This document shows, in pieces, positions 54,742 through 64,000 of a stretch of 64,000 nucleotides of DNA (positions within the stretch are counted from its first letter, which is position 1; the number at the start of each line of letters is the position of its first letter). Both the position numbers and the translations under genes were made by a program. The notes below the pieces were generated by a model. It saw nothing but the letters and a program-made list of their open reading frames with translations, was not told the DNA's origin and searched no databases. The DNA is from Betaproteobacteria bacterium HGW-Betaproteobacteria-11 (GTDB lineage: Bacteria; Pseudomonadota; Gammaproteobacteria; Burkholderiales; Rhodocyclaceae): contig PHCV01000001.1 in assembly GCA_002842395.1 (NCBI GenBank), positions 310,001 through 374,000 of the forward strand, given 5' to 3'.

Positions 54742-56364
54742 ATGTCGCAACTCCGCATCGCCATCGCCCAGTTCAACGCCATCGTCGGCGACCTCGCCGG
54801 CAACGCGGCGCGGATCGTCGAATTCGCCCGGCGGGCCCATGCCGCCGGAGCCGATGTGCTGCTGACGCCGGAACTGGCGCTGTGCGGCTATCCGCCGGAA
54901 GACCTGTTGCTGCGGCCGGATTTCTACCGGGCCTGTGCCGCGGAACTGGAGGCGCTGGCACGGCAACTGCCGCTGCCGGCCCTGATCGGGCATCCGCTGG
55001 CGGTCGCCGGCAAACATTTCAACGCCGCTTCCTTGCTGGCCGAGGGACAGATTCAGGCGACCTATCGCAAGCATCGGCTGCCGAACTACGAAGTGTTCGA
55101 CGAGGAGCGCTACTTCGATGCCGGACGGACGCCGTGCGTGGTTCGGCTGAAGGGCGTGCAGTGTGGACTGGTGATCTGTGCCGATGTCTGGGAAAGCGGT
55201 GCGGCCGAAGCCGCCGTCGCCGCGGGCGCCGAACTGCTGCTGACGCTGAATGCCTCGCCCTTCCACCTGAACAAGCAGTGCCGCCGTCACGAGGTGGTGC
55301 GCGAACGCGTTGCCGCCACGGGCCGGCCGGTCATCTACGCCAACTTGGTGGGTGGCCAGGACGAGCTGGTGTTCGATGGCGCCTCGTTCGCGCTGGATGG
55401 AACCGGGCGGCTGACGCATCAACTGCCGGCCTTCGTCGAAAGTTTCGGCATCGTGGACTATGCCGATGGCACGTTGCGGCCAGGGGATATCGCTGCCGCC
55501 GCGGCGCCCGAGGCCGAACTCTGGGCAGCATTGAAACTGGGCGTCGCCGACTACGTGGGCAAAAACGGTTTCCCAGGGGTCATCATCGGCCTCTCGGGCG
55601 GCATCGACTCGGCGCTGACCCTGGCCATTGCCGTCGATGCGCTGGGGGCGGAGCGCGTGCGCGCGGTGATGATGCCTTCGCCCTATACCGCGCAGATGAG
55701 TCTCGACGACTCGCGGGAAATGGTCGCCCGGCTCGGCGTGGACTATGACGAAATCCCGATCGGCCCGTTGATGGAGGATTTCGCCGTGTCGCTGGCGCCG
55801 ACTTTTTCGCGGCTGGGGCAAAAGCCCGCCTGGGATACGACGGACGAGAACATTCAGGCGCGGATTCGTGGCCTGCTGCTGATGGCGTTTTCCAACCGCA
55901 GCGGCCGCATCGTGCTAACCACCGGCAACAAGAGTGAAATGGCCGTCGGCTATGCCACGCTGTACGGCGACATGGCCGGCGGCTTTGCCGTCATCAAGGA
56001 CGTCTTCAAGACCCGGGTGTATGACCTGGCGCGCTGGCGTAACAGTCTCTCGCCGGTGATTCCGCGGAACATCATCGAGCGTCCGCCCTCGGCTGAACTG
56101 AAGCCTGGACAACTCGATCAGGACAGCCTGCCGCCCTACGCGGTGCTCGATGCCATCATCGAAGCCTACATGGAGCGCGACGAGAGCCCGCGGCAGATCA
56201 TCGCCCAGGGTTTTGCTGAAAGCGATGTGCGCAAGGTGGTGGGTTTGCTCAAGAAAAACGAATACAAGCGACGCCAGGCACCGGTCGGCATTCGTGTCAC
56301 CCAGCGGGGGTTCGGCAAGGATTGGCGCTATCCGATAACATCGGCTTATGCCGACGAATTCTGA
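54742..56364 (+). CDS. nadE: NAD+ synthase, glutamine-hydrolysing
   Basis: A 540-residue protein: N-terminal nitrilase-type glutaminase (Glu in LTPELALCGYPPEDLL, Lys in YRKHRLPNYEVFDEERYF, Cys in CADVWES) and C-terminal synthetase (LSGGIDSAL P-loop, TTGNKSEMAVGYATLYGDMAGGF). Converts deamido-NAD to NAD. glnB follows after 12 bases. Confidence 0.96.
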   Translation: MSQLRIAIAQFNAIVGDLAGNAARIVEFARRAHAAGADVLLTPELALCGYPPEDLLLRPDFYRACAAELEALARQLPLPALIGHPLAVAGKHFNAASLLAEGQIQATYRKHRLPNYEVFDEERYFDAGRTPCVVRLKGVQCGLVICADVWESGAAEAAVAAGAELLLTLNASPFHLNKQCRRHEVVRERVAATGRPVIYANLVGGQDELVFDGASFALDGTGRLTHQLPAFVESFGIVDYADGTLRPGDIAAAAAPEAELWAALKLGVADYVGKNGFPGVIIGLSGGIDSALTLAIAVDALGAERVRAVMMPSPYTAQMSLDDSREMVARLGVDYDEIPIGPLMEDFAVSLAPTFSRLGQKPAWDTTDENIQARIRGLLLMAFSNRSGRIVLTTGNKSEMAVGYATLYGDMAGGFAVIKDVFKTRVYDLARWRNSLSPVIPRNIIERPPSAELKPGQLDQDSLPPYAVLDAIIEAYMERDESPRQIIAQGFAESDVRKVVGLLKKNEYKRRQAPVGIRVTQRGFGKDWRYPITSAYADEF

Positions 56365-56715
<351 letters not shown>

Positions 56716-56812
56716 TCGAAGGCTCGTCGGTTTCGCCTACGGCAGACTGGCGGGCCTATCCCGCGCCCCCTTTCTCGGGGGAATGGGCGGCTGCCTGGCT
56801 CGCTTTGCCCGG

Positions 56813-57409
56813 CTACTTGCGCAGCAACACGATGACCGCGCCGCCGCCGCCGTCCTGCGGACGTGCCTGGCAGAAGGCCAGCACCTCCTGACGTTGACTG
56901 AGCCAGCCTGGCACCCAATGCTTGAGCACCGGCTCGCGGCCCAGCGAATGCTGTCCCTTGCCATGCACGATGCGCAGGCAACGCTGCTCTCTGGCTCGGG
57001 TTTCGGCGAGAAAGTTCACTAGCGCGAGGCGTGCTTCGTCGCGGCTGTGGCCGTGCAGATCGAGGGAAGCCTGCACACTCCAGCGGCCCCGGCGCAGATC
57101 GCGGAGTACCCGCAAGGGCACGCCATCGCGCCGCCAGGCCGTTTCGTCGCCGCCCTCGAGCCATTGGTCGGAGGAGAGCGGTTCGTGCAATGATGCGACG
57201 AGGGCTGCCGTTTCATCCTTCACCCGCTGGCGCGGAATGGCGGGCGGTGGCGGCGGTGAAAGGTCCGCCCGGTCGGAATGGAGTGGCCGGGCATCGGCCA
57301 CCGCCGCGCGAAACAATGCGCGCTCATCCGTATCGGCCGTAGCGGGTTGTGGATCCGGTTCGGCGCGGAGGATGGGGGCGGGTTTGCCGCCGCGTCCTCC
57401 GCCCGCCAT
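56813..57409 (-). CDS. Smr-domain protein
   Basis: 198 residues: a Pro-rich N-terminal half, then an Smr domain with LDLHGHSRDEARLALVNFL and RIVHGKGQHSLG. Smr domains act as nicking or RNA endonucleases. ATG 57409 begins one base after the trxB stop codon ends, so they form an operon. Confidence 0.88.
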   Translation of the reverse strand: MAGGGRGGKPAPILRAEPDPQPATADTDERALFRAAVADARPLHSDRADLSPPPPPAIPRQRVKDETAALVASLHEPLSSDQWLEGGDETAWRRDGVPLRVLRDLRRGRWSVQASLDLHGHSRDEARLALVNFLAETRAREQRCLRIVHGKGQHSLGREPVLKHWVPGWLSQRQEVLAFCQARPQDGGGGAVIVLLRK

Positions 57410-57410
57410 G

Positions 57411-58394
<984 letters not shown>

Positions 58395-58447
58395 TTATAT
58401 CGGCTGGCTTGCGGCATAATCGCTGTCTCCTTCTTCCATTGATTGCC

Positions 58448-60517
58448 ATGAACCCTTTGCTCGATTTCAGTGGTCTGCCATGTTTCGACGCCGTGCTGCC
58501 AGACCACGTCGCTCCGGCCATTCGTCACTTGCTGGGCGAAAACCGCGTACTGACCGAGCGGCTGCTCGCGCCGGAAACCCCGGTTACCTGGGATGCCTTC
58601 GTGCAACCGCTGATCGACGCCAACGAGTGCCTGTCGCGGGCGTGGGGTATCGTCGGCCATCTGCACGCGGTGAACGACATCCCGCCCTGGCGTGAAGCCT
58701 ACAACGCGCTGCTACCCGAGGTGACCAGCTTCTATGTCGAACTCGGTCAGAATCTGGCGCTGTTCGCCAAGTACCAGGCCCTTGCCGATAGCGCCGAATT
58801 CCCCCGCCTGACGCCGGCGCGCAAAAGAATCATCGAGAACGAGCTGCGCGACTTCCGGCTCTCCGGCGCCGCCTTGCCGGAAGCAGTGAAGCCGCGCTTC
58901 AAGGCCATTCAGGAGGAGCTCTCGGCGCTGGCGGCGAAGTTTTCCGAGAACGTGCTCGACGCCACCAATGCCCATGCCGAATGGATCGGGGACGAGGACC
59001 AACTGACGGGGCTCCCCGACGATGTCAAGGCCGCCGCCCGCCAGGCCGCGGCGAACGACGGCCGACCGGGCTGGAAATTCACCCTGCATGCACCTGCCTA
59101 CATTCCGGTATTGCAGTATGCCGATGACCGCGACCTGCGCGCACGGATGTATCGCGCTTATGCCACCCGTGCCTCGGAGTTCGGCAAACCCGAATGGGAC
59201 AACGGGCCGTTGATCGACCGCATCCTCGCGCTGCGCCATGAGGAGGCGCAGTTGCTCGGCTATGCCAATTTCGCCGAGGTCTCGCTGGTCTCGAAGATGG
59301 CCGAGAGCCCGCAGCAGGTAGCCGTTTTTTTGCGGGACATGGCGGCCAGGGCACGCCCTTTCGCCGAGCGCGATCTGGCCGAACTGCGGGATTTCGCCCG
59401 CGAGCGGCTCGGCCTCGATGCGCTCGAAGCCTGGGACATCGCCCGGGCCTCGGAGAAATTGCGTCAGCAGCGCTACAGTTTTTCCGACGACGAGGTGAAG
59501 CAGTATTTCCCCGAACCCAAGGTGATGGCCGGACTCTTCCATGTCATCGAAACCCTTTACAACGTGCGCATCCTGCCGGATACGGCGCCAGTGTGGGAGC
59601 CTGCGGTGCGCTTTTATCGCATCGAGCGCGGGGGCGAACTGATCGGTCAGTTCTATGTCGATCTTTATGCCCGCGAAACCAAGCGTGGCGGCGCCTGGAT
59701 GGACGAAGCGGTCACCCGTCGGCGTCGCCGGCCCGCCAGCGCCGAGTTTTCGAAAACCGTGCAAACCCCGGTGGCCTACCTGAACTGCAACTTTCCCGCT
59801 CCGGTGGGCGACAAGCCGGCCACCTTCAGTCACGACGATGTCATCACGCTGTTCCACGAGTGCGGTCACGGCCTGCACCATTTGCTGACCCTGGTCGACG
59901 AATTGCCGGTCTCCGGCATTCACGGCGTGGAGTGGGATGCGGTCGAGCTGCCCAGTCAGTTCATGGAGAATTTCTGCTGGGAGTGGGCCGTGATCGAAAA
60001 CATGACGGCGCACGTCGACAGCGGCGAACCGTTGCCGCGCGTGCTGTTCGACAAGATGCTGGCGGCGAAGAATTTCCAGAGTGGTTTATTTACCTTGCGC
60101 CAGCTCGAGTTCGGGCTTTTCGATCTGCGCCTGCACTGGGATTTCCTCCCCGGCGGCGATAAGCGCGTGCTCGATCTGCTCGACCAGGTGCGCCGCGAGA
60201 CGGCGGTCATCGTGCCGCCGGAATGGAACCGGTTTCCGATGAGTTTTTCGCATATCTTCGCCGGCGGCTATGCCGCCGGATATTTCAGCTACAAGTGGGC
60301 CGAGGTGCTCTCCGCCGATGCCTTCGAAGCCTTCGAGGATGCCGCGCGGGCCAAGGGCGGCAGCACGCTGGATGCCGAGACCGGCGAGCGCTTCTGGCGC
60401 GAGATTCTTGCCGTCGGCGGTTCACGTGACGCGCTCGAATCGTTCAAGTCCTTTCGCGGCCGCGAACCGCGCCCCGATGCGCTACTGCGGCATAGCGGCA
60501 TGGTCGAGACGGTCTGA
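58448..60517 (+). CDS. prlC: Oligopeptidase A (M3 metallopeptidase)
   Basis: A 689-residue cytoplasmic zinc peptidase with HEXXH site FHECGHGLHH and the downstream Glu ligand region GVEWDAVELPSQFMENF. Degrades signal peptides and short peptides. ATG 58448 is chosen for the MNPLLDFSGLP family start. CATAAT at 58415-58420 is a possible -10. Confidence 0.94.
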   Translation: MNPLLDFSGLPCFDAVLPDHVAPAIRHLLGENRVLTERLLAPETPVTWDAFVQPLIDANECLSRAWGIVGHLHAVNDIPPWREAYNALLPEVTSFYVELGQNLALFAKYQALADSAEFPRLTPARKRIIENELRDFRLSGAALPEAVKPRFKAIQEELSALAAKFSENVLDATNAHAEWIGDEDQLTGLPDDVKAAARQAAANDGRPGWKFTLHAPAYIPVLQYADDRDLRARMYRAYATRASEFGKPEWDNGPLIDRILALRHEEAQLLGYANFAEVSLVSKMAESPQQVAVFLRDMAARARPFAERDLAELRDFARERLGLDALEAWDIARASEKLRQQRYSFSDDEVKQYFPEPKVMAGLFHVIETLYNVRILPDTAPVWEPAVRFYRIERGGELIGQFYVDLYARETKRGGAWMDEAVTRRRRRPASAEFSKTVQTPVAYLNCNFPAPVGDKPATFSHDDVITLFHECGHGLHHLLTLVDELPVSGIHGVEWDAVELPSQFMENFCWEWAVIENMTAHVDSGEPLPRVLFDKMLAAKNFQSGLFTLRQLEFGLFDLRLHWDFLPGGDKRVLDLLDQVRRETAVIVPPEWNRFPMSFSHIFAGGYAAGYFSYKWAEVLSADAFEAFEDAARAKGGSTLDAETGERFWREILAVGGSRDALESFKSFRGREPRPDALLRHSGMVETV

Positions 60518-60540
60518 AGCCCGCGTTACCGGGTTTCCCC

Positions 60541-60573
60541 GCCGCCTCGCCAGCGCCGACTTTTCAGCGCGGC
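60541..60573 (-). repeat. Dispersed repeat, short form, inverted copy
   Basis: Reverse complement reads GCTGAAAAGTCGGCGCTGG then CGAGGCGGC. The only copy on the opposite strand, between the convergent prlC and regulator genes. Confidence 0.7.
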
Positions 60574-60597
60574 AGGTGAGGGCGGTCGACGGCATGA

Positions 60598-60626
60598 ATG
60601 CCGGGATCTCCTCATGATCCCGGCAT
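60598..60626. terminator. Hairpin between convergent genes
   Basis: Perfect 11-bp stem ATGCCGGGATC/GATCCCGGCAT with a 7-base loop. No T-tract on either side, but the strength and position suggest a shared transcription end for prlC and the regulator gene. Confidence 0.6.
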
Positions 60627-60648
60627 CGCTGAGCGGTCGACCGAGGTT

Positions 60649-61332
60649 TCAGGGTTCCAGCTCGAAGCCGGCGGGGGTACAGGGCTGATCGGCCAGGATG
60701 CGAAAGGCACAACAGCCATCACCATTCTGGAAGCGCTTCTCCCGCACCACGCGCACGCCCAGCAGCCGGGTCAGTACCGAAACCGTGACGCTGCACAGCA
60801 GGGGACGACGCAAGGCCACATTCAGATAAGGACAGTTGCGCTCCATCAGGTACGTTTCGCCGTCGCGGGTTTCGACGCTCATGTAGGGGTCGTTGTCGCC
60901 ATAGAAGGTGGTCAACAGCGCCAGACGCTCATCGAGCGACTTGCCGCGCAGACGCGGCTCCCAGCGCTGCAACTGGGTTTCGGCGACTTCGGCGAGAACA
61001 TTGCGGGCCTGCTCCGGGCCCAGCCGGGTTGCCATGGCATCGACCAGATCCACGGCCAGCGTGTCGTAATGCTTGGGGAAGCGGTTCTCGCCGACCTGGG
61101 TCAACCGGTAGAGGCTGCGTGGGCGCCCCGCGGCAGCAAGGTCGCGCTCCAGATGCTGGGCAATCCAGCCCTCCTTTTTTAGTTGCACGATCTGGCTGCG
61201 CACGGCTTCGTAGGAAACGCCGATCGTTTCCGCCAGGCGTGCGATCGTCAGGCGCCCCGAGGTCTTGAGCAAGGCGAGAATGGTGGAACGAATCGAGGAC
61301 GCTGTTTCAGGAGAGGAAATCATCGCGGTCAA
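60649..61332 (-). CDS. HTH regulator with C-terminal cysteines, SufR-like
   Basis: A 227-residue protein: N-terminal winged HTH (LTIARLAETIGVSYEAVRSQIVQLKKEGWI ... AGRPRSLYRLT) and a C-terminal domain with Cys in MERNCPYLNVALRRPLLC and GDGCCAF, spaced as in SufR-type iron-sulfur sensors. Target unknown; no suf genes are in the window. MISSPET at 61323 is an alternative start. Confidence 0.75.
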   Translation of the reverse strand: MTAMISSPETASSIRSTILALLKTSGRLTIARLAETIGVSYEAVRSQIVQLKKEGWIAQHLERDLAAAGRPRSLYRLTQVGENRFPKHYDTLAVDLVDAMATRLGPEQARNVLAEVAETQLQRWEPRLRGKSLDERLALLTTFYGDNDPYMSVETRDGETYLMERNCPYLNVALRRPLLCSVTVSVLTRLLGVRVVREKRFQNGDGCCAFRILADQPCTPAGFELEP

Positions 61333-61401
61333 CCCTTTGCTGGGCGTGGAAAACTGCTGTCTGCATATTGCCGCATAACGGCAAAAGCTGCAAATCGCAG
61401 T

Positions 61402-61839
61402 CTACTCGGCGCGACCTATGCCGTGTCGATAGACAAGTTCGCCACCGAACCAGCCGCCGATAAATACCAGCCCCATGCAGGACAACGACAGGCCCAGCAG
61501 AAGCAGTGGACTGGACGGGATGGATTGACCGTGGCGCAGCAGCAGATCGATCAGGGCGACGCAGGCGGCGCTGCTCATCGCCATCATGTGCCGCATGGCT
61601 GCGCGTCCCGCGGCCGGATTGTCGCCGATGTTTGCAAAATCGATGAAACCGACGGCCATCGCCGGTAAGGACAGTGCCAGCCCAACGGCGAGCGACCAAT
61701 ACCCGAATTGCCACCATAGTTCTTGTGCCTGAACGAGCCCCAGCGTATCCCACAGCGGGGTCATGGACCACAGGGCGACCGGGAAATGCACCAGAAGGGG
61801 GTGGATCGGATGCCCACCCAGTCGCACACTGCGGCCCAT
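61402..61839 (-). CDS. DUF2231 membrane protein
   Basis: A 145-residue protein with four helices and the family start GGHPIHPLLVHFPVALW. The conserved His residues suggest heme or metal binding, but no function is established. It lies downstream of the four-helix gene at 61864, probably in one operon. Confidence 0.82.
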   Translation of the reverse strand: MGRSVRLGGHPIHPLLVHFPVALWSMTPLWDTLGLVQAQELWWQFGYWSLAVGLALSLPAMAVGFIDFANIGDNPAAGRAAMRHMMAMSSAACVALIDLLLRHGQSIPSSPLLLLGLSLSCMGLVFIGGWFGGELVYRHGIGRAE

Positions 61840-61863
61840 GATCGATCTCCTGCGGCCGGCGGC

Positions 61864-62199
61864 CTACAGCATTGAAAAGAGCAGGATCAGGAAGGCCAGC
61901 ACGGCCACACCGCCATGAATCAGCACCACGGGTGATGGCAGACGCTGCTTGCGCAGGTGTATGGAAAGCAGGAAAAAACCACCGAGCGCTGCGATCACGA
62001 AAAGCACCAAGCTGGGTACGCTAGCCTCCGGAACACCTTGCAGCACGGCCAGCAGCAGGAGGACCAGTGCGCTGGCGGCCAGCAGGCCATGCAGCGCGGC
62101 CAGGGGCAGGGGCGGGTTGTTGCCGCGGAAATGAATCACCGCCATGGTGGCGCCACCGAGCGCGGCGATGGCGAAGAGGATGAGTGCGAGCGTAAGCAT
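61864..62199 (-). CDS. Small four-helix membrane protein
   Basis: A 111-residue protein ([26 protein letters not shown] ... [21 protein letters not shown]) with two internally similar halves, each with a His ([33 protein letters not shown]). AAGGAGAATTCC precedes ATG 62199. Unknown function; the His pairs could ligate heme. Confidence 0.75.
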   Translation of the reverse strand: MLTLALILFAIAALGGATMAVIHFRGNNPPLPLAALHGLLAASALVLLLLAVLQGVPEASVPSLVLFVIAALGGFFLLSIHLRKQRLPSPVVLIHGGVAVLAFLILLFSML

Positions 62200-62275
62200 G
62201 GAATTCTCCTTGACCAGGTTGTAATGACATCCGCGGATGAGCGGATGAAGCAGGGGCAACCTGCTAAGCACATAA

Positions 62276-62293
62276 TACAACAAATAAATTGTA
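62276..62293. promoter_or_regulatory. TACAA-N8-TTGTA dyad upstream of 62199
   Basis: An AT-rich patch (62265-62300) in a GC-rich region with inverted arms TACAA/TTGTA, between divergent genes. Probably a promoter/operator for the membrane-protein pair; regulator unknown. Confidence 0.4.
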
Positions 62294-62349
62294 AAACAAG
62301 GCCTCGAGTAGGTTGTCGAGAGTATTTACGGTTCGGGTATGATCGGCAG

Positions 62350-63114
62350 ATGAAGCTCGCTACCTGGAATGTGAATTCGCTCAAGGTCCGCCTGCCCCAC
62401 GTACTCGACTGGCTGGCAGTGAATCGGCCTGATGTCCTTTGTTTGCAGGAAACCAAGACCGAGGACAAGGCCTTTCCCTATGCCGAGCTTCTTGCGGCGG
62501 GCTATCGCGCGGTGCATGACGGGCAGAAAACGTACAACGGCGTGGCGCTTCTGGCGCGTGGCGAACTCGCCGGAGTGCAGTGTGGCATCCCCGGCTTTGC
62601 CGACGAGCAAAAGCGGGTGATCGCGGCCAGTGTCGATGGTGTGCGCCTGATCTGCGCCTATGTGCCCAACGGCCAGGCCGTCGGCGCGGAGAAATACGAG
62701 TACAAATTGCGCTGGCTGGCGGCATTGACCGACTGGCTGCGGGAGGAGGTGCAACACCATTCGCGGCTTGCCCTGCTCGGCGATTACAACATCGCGCCGG
62801 AAGATCGCGACGTGCATGATCCGCAAGCCTGGCGCGGCCAGATCCTGTGCAGCGAAGCCGAACGCACCGCCTTTCGGCAGTTGCTCGCGCTCGGCCTCAA
62901 GGACGCCTTTCGCCTGTTCGAGCAGCCGGAAAAAAGTTTTTCATGGTGGAATTACCGACAGATGGGCTTTCGCCGCAACCATGGCCTGCGCATCGATCAC
63001 ATCCTGCTCTCGCCTTCCCTGGCAGATGTTTGCCGGGCTTGCCAGATCGACAAGGCGCCACGCAAGCTTGAGCGGCCCTCCGATCACGCCCCGGTGATGG
63101 CGGAATTGGGATGA
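62350..63114 (+). CDS. xth: Exodeoxyribonuclease III (AP endonuclease)
   Basis: A 254-residue EEP-family nuclease with [21 protein letters not shown] (catalytic Glu), [23 protein letters not shown] and the SDHAP motif. Repairs abasic sites in DNA. ATG 62350 gives the family N-terminus [10 protein letters not shown]. Confidence 0.94.
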   Translation: MKLATWNVNSLKVRLPHVLDWLAVNRPDVLCLQETKTEDKAFPYAELLAAGYRAVHDGQKTYNGVALLARGELAGVQCGIPGFADEQKRVIAASVDGVRLICAYVPNGQAVGAEKYEYKLRWLAALTDWLREEVQHHSRLALLGDYNIAPEDRDVHDPQAWRGQILCSEAERTAFRQLLALGLKDAFRLFEQPEKSFSWWNYRQMGFRRNHGLRIDHILLSPSLADVCRACQIDKAPRKLERPSDHAPVMAELG

Positions 63115-63214
63115 GCCGGGATGGTTTATCCCCTGCCGGAATCGGGGTATAGTGACCCGTGCCGAGGAGGCATGGCATGTTGCTGGTTTTTCCATCACAA
63201 AAAAGGAGGCTTGC

Positions 63215-63406
63215 ATGAAACCAAACGTTGGCGGCATCGACCGCATACTACGTATCGTCGCCGGCATTGCCCTGATTGCCTGGGCGTTCATGGGGGGGCC
63301 GGTGTGGGCATGGATCGGCATTGTTCCGCTGGCGACGGCGCTGATCAATTTCTGCCCGCTGTATACCCTGATCGGCTTTAGCACCAGCGAGAAGAAAGAA
63401 GTCTGA
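63215..63406 (+). CDS. DUF2892 (YgaP-like) inner-membrane protein
   Basis: A 63-residue protein: MKPNVGGIDRILRIVAGIALIAWAF ... WAWIGIVPLATALINFCPLYTLIGFST, the DUF2892 pattern with two helices and a conserved Cys. AAAGGAGG precedes ATG 63215. Confidence 0.88.
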   Translation: MKPNVGGIDRILRIVAGIALIAWAFMGGPVWAWIGIVPLATALINFCPLYTLIGFSTSEKKEV

Positions 63407-63424
63407 CGGCCGACAAGCCGGTGC

Positions 63425-63458
63425 AAAAGCGCACCCTTCTGTACCGGGGTGCGCTTTT
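63425..63458. terminator. Bidirectional terminator
   Basis: Stem AAAAGCGCACCC/GGGTGCGCTTTT with a 10-base loop and T-run; A-rich left arm serves the opposite strand. Ends the DUF2892 gene and the convergent flavoprotein gene, whose stop (63459-63461) abuts it. Confidence 0.85.
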
Positions 63459-64000
63459 TTATCGATGCTCCTCGCGGAGTCGCCGCAACCAGCGAACGGC
63501 GCCATTCCCCGCCACGCGGCCGCTGGCCAGGCAGGCGGTGAGCAGATAGCCGCCGGTCGGCGCTTCCCAGTCCAGCATCTCGCCGGCACAGAAAATACCG
63601 GGCCAGTCCTTGAACATCAGATCGGCGTCGAGCGCCGTGAAATCGACACCGCCGGCGCTGCTGATGGCTTCGTCCAGCGGGCGAGTGGCGACGAGGCGCA
63701 ACGGTAGCGCCTTGATGGCGGCGGCGAGCAGGTCAGGATTCCGGCGCTGCGACGGATCGGTCAGCTCCCGCAACAGCGCGGTCTTGACGCTGCCAAGGCC
63801 GACGCTGCGGCGCAACCAGGTGGTCCATGAGTCGCGTCCGGGCGAGCGTGAAAGCTGGCGGCGCAGTCCGTCGAGCGGGCGATCGGGCAGCAGGTCGAGG
63901 AGCAGTTCGGCGTGGCCATCGGTGGCGATGGCATCGCGCAGCGGCGCCGACAGGGCATAGATCAGGCTGCCCTCGATACCGTTCGCGGTGAGGACGAATT
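63459..64000 (-). CDS. HI0933-like (TIGR03862-type) flavoprotein, 5' end outside window
   Basis: The last 180 residues of an NAD(P)/FAD-dependent oxidoreductase. NGIEGSLIYALSAPLRD at the window edge and ATRPLDEAISSAGGVDFTALD ... FCAGEMLDWEAPTGGYLLTACLASGRVAG at the end match this family. The N-terminal FAD-binding part is not in the window. Function of the family is unknown. Confidence 0.88.
   Translation of the reverse strand, partial: FVLTANGIEGSLIYALSAPLRDAIATDGHAELLLDLLPDRPLDGLRRQLSRSPGRDSWTTWLRRSVGLGSVKTALLRELTDPSQRRNPDLLAAAIKALPLRLVATRPLDEAISSAGGVDFTALDADLMFKDWPGIFCAGEMLDWEAPTGGYLLTACLASGRVAGNGAVRWLRRLREEHR

Noticed and set aside
56765-56781. CCCCC/GGGGG hairpin after glnB
   Set aside because: Short stem without T-tract; cannot be told apart from base-composition noise.

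Overview
The window is GC-rich, densely coding chromosomal DNA from a denitrification-capable betaproteobacterium, most likely Rhodocyclales. That placement is inferred from ribF-ileS-lspA-fkpB-ispH order, a cbb3 oxidase locus, FNR and DNR regulators with NnrS, hemerythrin and HemN, class I PHA synthase, and PilY1/MSHA-type pilus genes. No rRNA, CRISPR array or intact insertion sequence was seen.

Layout. 1-5455 (+): housekeeping run ribF (cut by the window edge), ileS, lspA, fkpB, ispH. 5560-21306 (-): two consecutive pilus-assembly operons. The upstream one is MSHA-like (mshC, mshD, mshO, mshP, mshQ), with a nucleotidyltransferase/small-ORF pair inserted between mshP and mshQ. The downstream one is pilE, fimT, pilV, pilW, pilX, a very large pilY1 and a TonB-like gene. 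21402-27397: tRNA-Thr(CGT) with a compact 5.9-kb integrative island bounded by an 18-bp duplication of the tRNA 3' end (integrase, AlpA-like regulator, RepA-type ATPase, unknown small genes). 27458-35721 (+): cbb3 oxidase genes in the order ccoI-ccoS, ccoN-O-Q-P, ccoG-H, with two identical FNR boxes and a possible FNR-driven small RNA between ccoS and ccoN. 35931-46062: low-oxygen/NO physiology (Usp, PhaC, hemerythrin, DUF2249, a heme-copper-like membrane protein, DNR-type regulator, NnrS, SirB-like protein, FNR, HemN, TauE/SafE-like protein). 46250-53915: metals (rhodanese, CopA, CopZ, an FMN-binding protein with a membrane partner, a porin, Fur-controlled hemP-feoB-feoA). 54116-64000: housekeeping (ppa, nadE, glnB, smr, trxB, prlC, a metalloregulator, xth, small membrane proteins, an HI0933-like flavoprotein cut by the window edge).

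Regulation ties much of 30-44 kb together. FNR/DNR-type boxes lie before ccoN, the candidate sRNA, usp/phaC, the hemerythrin operon and hemN/fnr. For four of these a plausible -10 hexamer sits 31-32 bp from the box centre, as in class II FNR promoters.

The most unusual feature is a family of about ten short dispersed repeats with a core near AGTCGGCGCTGGCGAGACGG. They occur between genes and also inside ileS, ispH and ccoI, where all three copies use the same strand and reading frame and add a KLGAGETA-like peptide. Two 88-bp long forms differ from the short forms by exactly 60 bp (20 codons). Two copies flank the foreign-looking module in the msh operon. The behaviour recalls Rickettsia palindromic elements, but the sequence is not obviously palindromic and I do not recognise it as a described family.
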